Shown in pieces: positions 39,899 through 43,334 of a stretch of DNA of 43,334 nt. Source of the stretch: JAGLQQ01 sp043806135 (GTDB taxonomy: Bacteria > Omnitrophota > Gorgyraeia > B26-G9); assembly GCA_043806135.1 (NCBI GenBank), contig JAZDHG010000018.1, positions 1 to 43,334 of the forward strand, given 5' to 3'. The notes under the pieces were generated by a model. That model did not search any database. It was not told the origin of the DNA and worked only from the letters and a program-made list of their open reading frames with translations. Positions within the stretch are counted from its first letter, which is position 1; each line of letters opens with the position of its first letter. The translations under genes and the position numbers were made by a program.

Positions 39899-40495
39899 AT
39901 GCAAAGCATTGTCGCTAAGCTAAAAAAACGAATATACAGTAAAGATAGAGGGTTTGTCTTTACAAAAAGCCATTTTCTTGACCTTGAAAGTCGTACGGCT
40001 GTAGCCAAAGGACTGGAGCGTTTAGCAGACGCTGGTGATATAAGGCGTCTCGCAAGAGGCTTGTATGACTATCCGGAGAAACATCCGACATTGGGCGATC
40101 TTCCAGCGAATTATGAGCGCATAGCTCAAGCATTAGCCGGAAGAGATAGCTTAAAAATTCAACCGTCTGGCGCTTATGCCGCCAATCTGCTTGGCTTGAC
40201 TGAGCAGGTACCTGCGAAGATTGTTTTTCTAACCGATGGCGCGAATAGGATTGTGCAGGTTAAGAATCAGCAGATTGTCTTGAAGAGAACAACGCCCAAG
40301 AATATGGCAACTGCCGGAAATATTAGCGGATTAGTTATTCAAGCATTGCGATATCTAGGGAAAAACCACATAGATGATAAGGTGATCGGAATATTGAAAA
40401 AAAGATTAACAGGTGATAATAAACGCCAGCTTATGCGCGATCTTCGCTATGCTCCTGCGTGGATAGGATCAGTTTTTAAACAACTACAGGGATAA
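39899..40495 (+). CDS. AbiEi-type antitoxin / DUF6088 family regulator
   Basis: A 198-residue cytosolic protein. The N-terminal third is a winged-helix (FTKSHFLDLESRTAVAKGLE, then LADAGDIRRLARGLYDYP), the rest a conserved domain (IQPSGAYAANLLGLTEQVPA, then FLTDGANR). This is the DUF6088/AbiEi group, which represses its operon and neutralises the AbiEii nucleotidyltransferase. AGGAG precedes the ATG at 39899. The toxin gene follows after 7 bases. Confidence 0.88.
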   Translation: MQSIVAKLKKRIYSKDRGFVFTKSHFLDLESRTAVAKGLERLADAGDIRRLARGLYDYPEKHPTLGDLPANYERIAQALAGRDSLKIQPSGAYAANLLGLTEQVPAKIVFLTDGANRIVQVKNQQIVLKRTTPKNMATAGNISGLVIQALRYLGKNHIDDKVIGILKKRLTGDNKRQLMRDLRYAPAWIGSVFKQLQG

Positions 40496-40502
40496 GAGAG
40501 TT

Positions 40503-41522
40503 ATGGATAAATTCGTATCACTTGACGCAAAAGATAAACGCGCCTATTTCGAAGTGGCCGCGGCCAATTTAAACATAATGCCGCAATTGGTTGAGAAGGA
40601 TTTTTGGGTTTGCTGGATTCTGAAAGTCCTTTTTTCATTGCCTGAGGTCGGAGAGCATTTAACTTTTAAAGGCGGGACGTCGCTTTCGAAGTGCTACAAC
40701 GTCATAAAAAGATTTTCGGAAGACATCGATATTTCCATAGAAAGACATTTTTTGTCCAAGGCAAAGACAATTGAGCCGGACAAAGAGAAGAGCAACAAAG
40801 AAAATCAGAAACGGCTTAATGAATTGCAGGAGGTATGCAAAACGAAGATTGATGAGGTCATCGTCCCAAGATTAAGGCATGCGATCGCGACGGCGCTTCC
40901 TGATAAAAAAGAGTGGAAGATTGAACTGCATGCAGAGGATCCGGACGGACAAACGGTTCTATTCACTTTCCCTCATGCCATGATAAGTAATGCCGAGAGT
41001 TACGTAAGGTCATCGGTCAAGATCGAGTTTGGCGCTCGAGCTGATCACTGGCCGGTAGAGACTGCAACAATCGTTCCATATATCGTGAATGTTCCCGGGG
41101 AGCGGGTCGTTGAAGGCGTTTCTGTGCGTGTTTTAGCGGCGGAGAGGACCTTTTGGGAGAAGGCCACGATTTTGCATATGATCTATAATTATCCAACCGA
41201 AAAGAATGTGCCTCCGCGGATGTCACGTCATTATTACGACATATCCGCGATGGCAGATTCCCCAATATATAAGCGGGCTTTGGATAATATTTCACTGTTA
41301 AAAACTGTCGCCGAGCACAAGTCCTTATTTTTCAAGGCTAATTGGGCCCATTACGAAGAAGCAACTCCGGCAGGATTGCGGTTATTGCCGAGAGAAGATC
41401 AAATGAGCGCGCTTAAAAATGATTATCGCCAGATGCAACAGATGTTTTTTGAAGAACCGCCCACGTTCGATCAGATCATAGAAAAATTGAGGGGCATAGA
41501 AAAAGAAATCAACAGGATTTAA
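40503..41522 (+). CDS. AbiEii/AbiGii nucleotidyltransferase toxin
   Basis: A 339-residue protein of the AbiEii family (PF08843). The nucleotidyltransferase motif is intact: FKGGTSLSKCYNVI (G57-G58-T59-S60) and SEDIDISIE (D74, D76), with the later VLAAERTFWEKATILHMIYN and SRHYYDISAM blocks. In the AbiE system, a type IV toxin-antitoxin used for phage abortive infection, this enzyme modifies tRNA or another RNA and stops growth. AGAG and a short spacer precede the start. Confidence 0.92.
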   Translation: MDKFVSLDAKDKRAYFEVAAANLNIMPQLVEKDFWVCWILKVLFSLPEVGEHLTFKGGTSLSKCYNVIKRFSEDIDISIERHFLSKAKTIEPDKEKSNKENQKRLNELQEVCKTKIDEVIVPRLRHAIATALPDKKEWKIELHAEDPDGQTVLFTFPHAMISNAESYVRSSVKIEFGARADHWPVETATIVPYIVNVPGERVVEGVSVRVLAAERTFWEKATILHMIYNYPTEKNVPPRMSRHYYDISAMADSPIYKRALDNISLLKTVAEHKSLFFKANWAHYEEATPAGLRLLPREDQMSALKNDYRQMQQMFFEEPPTFDQIIEKLRGIEKEINRI

Positions 41523-41524
41523 TC

Positions 41525-42088
41525 ATGAATTATTGGTGGACATCGGATTATCATTTTTCGCACTTCAATATCATCCGATATTGCAAGCGGCCGTTTGAGA
41601 CGGCTGAGGAAATGAATGAAACGATTATCCGCAAGCATAATGAGCGGGTTAAGCCGGAAGATACTGTATTCTTTCTCGGCGACTTTATATTTAAGGGCGG
41701 CAAAGAAGGCGGAGTTGAAAAATATCGACAGTTTGAAAAGAGACTGAACGGCAAGTTTATTTTTATCAAAGGTAACCACGACCGGCACAACAGCCTCAAT
41801 ACGATTATTTCGAAGGTCTACATTCATTATGGATCTAAGGATATTTGTATGACGCACCGGGCGGAGGACGCTGATCATAACGTGCCGTGGAATTTCTGCG
41901 GTCATGTTCATGAAAGGTATAAGGTAAAACGATTAAACGAGGATTCCCTGATCGTCAACCTCAGCGTTGAAGTCTGGAATTATTATCCGATTTCATTTGA
42001 GGAGATTAGTTCTGCTGTCTCTGCGTTCTTGAAGGAAGAGAAGAAAGCTGTCGCCAAAGGGGATACAAAGGGGACAAGCGAGACTTGA
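41525..42088 (+). CDS. Calcineurin-like metallophosphoesterase in the AbiE operon
   Basis: A 187-residue enzyme beginning 3 bases after the toxin stop. All metallophosphatase motifs are there: TSDYHFSHFN (D8, H10), FLGDFIFKGG, IKGNHDRHN and NFCGHVHERY. Phage and defence-island proteins of this size hydrolyse phosphodiesters or phosphates of nucleotides and RNA ends. Position suggests it acts with AbiEii and the kinase that follows, for example on modified RNA ends. That functional link is inference. Confidence 0.85.
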   Translation: MNYWWTSDYHFSHFNIIRYCKRPFETAEEMNETIIRKHNERVKPEDTVFFLGDFIFKGGKEGGVEKYRQFEKRLNGKFIFIKGNHDRHNSLNTIISKVYIHYGSKDICMTHRAEDADHNVPWNFCGHVHERYKVKRLNEDSLIVNLSVEVWNYYPISFEEISSAVSAFLKEEKKAVAKGDTKGTSET

Positions 42089-42556
42089 AAAATATTCCTA
42101 TTATCCACATTATTGGTCTTCCGGGCGCCGGAAAGACGACATTAGCGCGAAAATTAAGTAAGGTATTAAAAATTCCAGTCCTTCGTATTGGTTATCATTA
42201 GGAAGCGGTTTCCGCAGACGCCAATTGGTGAGGCTGATGCGTGGGTGGCATTATTTCGGGAGTTGTCTCGTCATAGATGGAAGAGTTGTATACTTGAAAC
42301 TACCGGCCTCAATTCCAGAGAAAGATTCTTAAGGTCAGCATTGCCTTTCGAAACTATGTTTACAATAAAATTGGAAACGTCACGGAAAACGCTTTTCGGG
42401 AGAATCGGCAAAAAGAAGAAGAAAGAGCAAGGTGGTCAGTGGTTTTACAGCGTGGCATATCGCGATAAGTATGAATTTGTCCGAAAACTCTTTAAACATT
42501 TTTGCAAAATTCAAGCAAATATTTATCCCGCATGCTTTGAAAACCCCAGCTTTTAA
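42085..42556 (+). pseudogene. P-loop kinase with one frameshift
   Basis: TTG 42085 overlaps the phosphoesterase stop and opens IIHIIGLPGAGKTTLARKLS, a Walker A motif, but meets TAG at 42199. The frame one base on (open from 42188) continues as RKRFPQTPIGEADAWVALFR, HRWKSCILETTGLNSRERFL and FYSVAYRDKYEFVRKLF, a plausible remainder of an AAA_33/zeta-type small kinase. A one-base indel near 42188-42199 joins them. The C-terminus runs into the hairpin of a mini-element (stop at 42556), so the original end may be displaced. If intact, a phosphoesterase plus kinase pair. Confidence 0.72.
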
Positions 42557-42614
42557 GCTGGGGATGAAAGCAACTCTGCGGGATTCCGCTCAGAAACCCC
42601 GGGCTTTAGCCCGG
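42543..42614. mobile_element. Minimal two-hairpin IS200/IS605-like remnant
   Basis: CCCCAGCT/AGCTGGGG with loop TTTA (42543-42562) and CCCGGGC/GCCCGGG with the same loop TTTA (42597-42614). The sequence right after the first hairpin (GGGGATGAAAGCAACTC) matches that after the first hairpin of the element at 34637 (GGGGATGAGAGCAATTC). It looks like the two ends of such an element with the middle deleted. Confidence 0.62.
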
Positions 42615-42861
42615 GTGAGCTTCATATTAATACGGATAGATTGTCCAAATCAGAGGTGTACCGGCGGGCATTCAAAGAAATCGATTCTCTTAGGAAATTT
42701 ATTAATTATGACTAAAAAGGTGTTCATCAAAAGTTTTGGCCGTTGCCAAATTAACAGTAGCACGATACGCAGTCTTGCCGAAGCGGCGGTGGGGGCGGAT
42801 TAACACATGAGTCATCCCGAGCCCCTCAGGGCGAAGGATCTAGGTCAGCGACGGATTAAGT

Positions 42862-42901
42862 CCCTATGACTGTGCCGGACCGCATAGGTATAGGGTTTTT
42901 T
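42862..42901 (+). terminator. Hairpin followed by a T-run after the AbiE operon
   Basis: CCCTATG (42862-42868) with CATAGG (42883-42888) or ATAGGG (42890-42895), followed by TTTTTT (42896-42901). The stretch 42557-42861 before it has no gene: it holds the mini-element and a REP-like word (CCCGAGCCCCTCAGGGCGAAGG near 42816, in part). Confidence 0.5.
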
Positions 42902-42907
42902 GTTTAC

Positions 42908-42935
42908 CCCGTTAGAGACTATGTGCTCTAACGGG
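42908..42935. repeat. 10-bp perfect hairpin at the edge of island element copy 2
   Basis: CCCGTTAGAG (42908-42917) pairs with CTCTAACGGG (42926-42935) around ACTATGTG. It lies 7 bases upstream of copy 2 and may be a boundary structure or a terminator without T-run. Confidence 0.6.
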
Positions 42936-42941
42936 ATTTAC

Positions 42942-43168
42942 GGGTCCTTGGAAGCCGGTGTCGGGTGGGGGTCGGGCGAGGCGCGGGGAGTCCAGTGATT
43001 GTGGTCAAAAAAATCGATGTCAATGTCAATTCAACGGGCATCTTAGGCATCTATGGTCAGAACGGCGCAAACAATCGTTCCTAGACGGTAGACAGGCGTA
43101 TTCTGTGGCGTTCTACGGGTGACCGGGATGGTCAAAAAGGGCGGTTTTGAGTGACATGGATTGACATA
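42942..43168 (+). repeat. Island element, copy 2
   Basis: Starts with the same GGGTCCTTGG and G-rich block as copy 1 (39531) and keeps CCAGTGATTGTGG and AAAAAAATCGATGTC. Left arm ATGTCAATGTCAAT (43017-43030), right arm TGACATGGATTGACAT (43152-43167). Compared with copy 1, C has become A in the left arm and G has become T in the right arm at two places, so pairing between the arms is kept. The right arm supplies the TTGACA -35 box of the next promoter. Confidence 0.8.
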
Positions 43169-43202
43169 AATCTGTCAGAAAAAGTATATAGTTATTCTGA
43201 CA
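43161..43202 (+). promoter_or_regulatory. Second AbiE-type promoter/operator, no AbiE gene behind it
   Basis: TTGACA (43161-43166), 18-bp spacer, TATATA (43185-43190). A 30-bp inverted repeat, TGTCAGAAAAA (43173-43183), GTATATAG, TTATTCTGACA (43192-43202), has the same layout as the AbiE operator at 39849 but different half-sites. Only a 12-codon frame follows from ATG 43213, so the original gene has been lost or replaced. Confidence 0.75.
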
Positions 43203-43236
43203 AGGTGACATTATGCATGCGGGCGTAACATTTATA

Positions 43237-43320
43237 TTGACTCTGGATTGAATCATGGTAAAATGTCCACTAATAGGAAATGTCCACTATTTAGTGGACA
43301 TTTATGGGCAATGGACATTT
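43237..43320 (+). promoter_or_regulatory. Promoter with four TGTCCAC half-sites at the window end
   Basis: TTGACT (43237-43242), 16-bp spacer, TAAAAT (43259-43264). Two direct half-sites AAATGTCCACTA (43261-43272 and 43278-43289) are followed by an inverted one TAGTGGACATTT (43292-43303) and a partial one ATGGACATTT (43311-43320). The middle two form a perfect 12-bp-arm palindrome. GAGGG follows just before the window ends, so a regulated gene probably starts right outside. Confidence 0.72.
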
Positions 43321-43334
43321 AGAAGAGGGAGTAA

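Noticed and set aside
42432..42803. 123-codon frame on the plus strand
   Set aside because: It overlaps the kinase frame and runs through the hairpins of the mini-element; composition is not protein-like.
1..43334. CRISPR array
   Set aside because: No regularly spaced direct repeats of 24-40 bases found; the island repeats and IS-like hairpins are not arrays.

Overview
The window looks like a chromosomal segment of an uncultivated, moderately AT-rich Gram-negative bacterium. Outer-membrane hardware supports this: a beta-barrel porin ending in Phe, OmpA/LysM and SPOR-like peptidoglycan-binding lipoproteins, and a TamB-domain protein. The gene mix (Porin_5-like porin, PEGA protein, tandem PstB, MetS/MetP, DUF5661, desulforedoxin) would fit the Omnitrophota / wider PVC branch. 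That placement is inference: there is no rRNA or other firm marker here, and no tRNA that I can support.

Layout. (1) 1-839: 3' end of a porin and its terminator. (2) 930-6122: an arsenic island. A near-consensus promoter with a palindromic operator drives a DUF134 regulator, an ArsP-type permease, arsM and arsE-F-G, all overlapping or tightly spaced. An ACR3 arsenite pump follows, and related hairpin-rich repeats lie on both sides of the operon. (3) 6442-9219: OmpA-LysM protein, a lipoprotein with a freshly duplicated peptidoglycan-binding domain, and a beta-lactamase-like protein. (4) 9.9-19.7 kb: PPOX protein, CorA, Bax inhibitor-1, DnaJ-like, DUF5661, a 39-residue desulforedoxin, a CDF metal pump, a broken sugar nucleotidyltransferase, a PEGA protein, a membrane glycosyltransferase and a frameshifted DUF2156 gene. 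(5) 19.8-25.4 kb: a diadenylate cyclase fused to a YbbR domain, an overlapping but frameshifted diguanylate cyclase, a TamB-like protein and glgB. (6) 25.5-34.1 kb: EamA, MarC, KtrB-KtrA potassium uptake, then pstS-C-A-B1-B2-phoU. (7) 34.1-39.3 kb: a long non-coding stretch with a palindrome-ended IS200/IS605-like mini-element, a peptidoglycan-binding lipoprotein, a YqaA-family remnant, an ArsB/NhaD-type permease, and a MetP/MetS-like sodium symporter pair on the minus strand. (8) 39.4-43.3 kb: an accessory island that begins where a miaB-like gene is cut off after nine codons. It carries an AbiEi-AbiEii toxin-antitoxin pair, a metallophosphoesterase and a frameshifted P-loop kinase, bracketed by two diverged copies of a 230-240 bp element and followed by two more palindromic promoters.

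Most interesting points. The two PstB proteins carry complementary defects: one has lost the Q-loop Gln and the H-loop His, the other has lost the LSGGQ signature. They should form one intact and one dead ATP site. The two copies of the island element have paired, compensating changes in their inverted arms. A promoter-like motif TTGCCT-17-TACAAT occurs four times with a conserved spacer. Several genes are split by single frameshifts or a stop, which is either real decay or indel error in the assembly.
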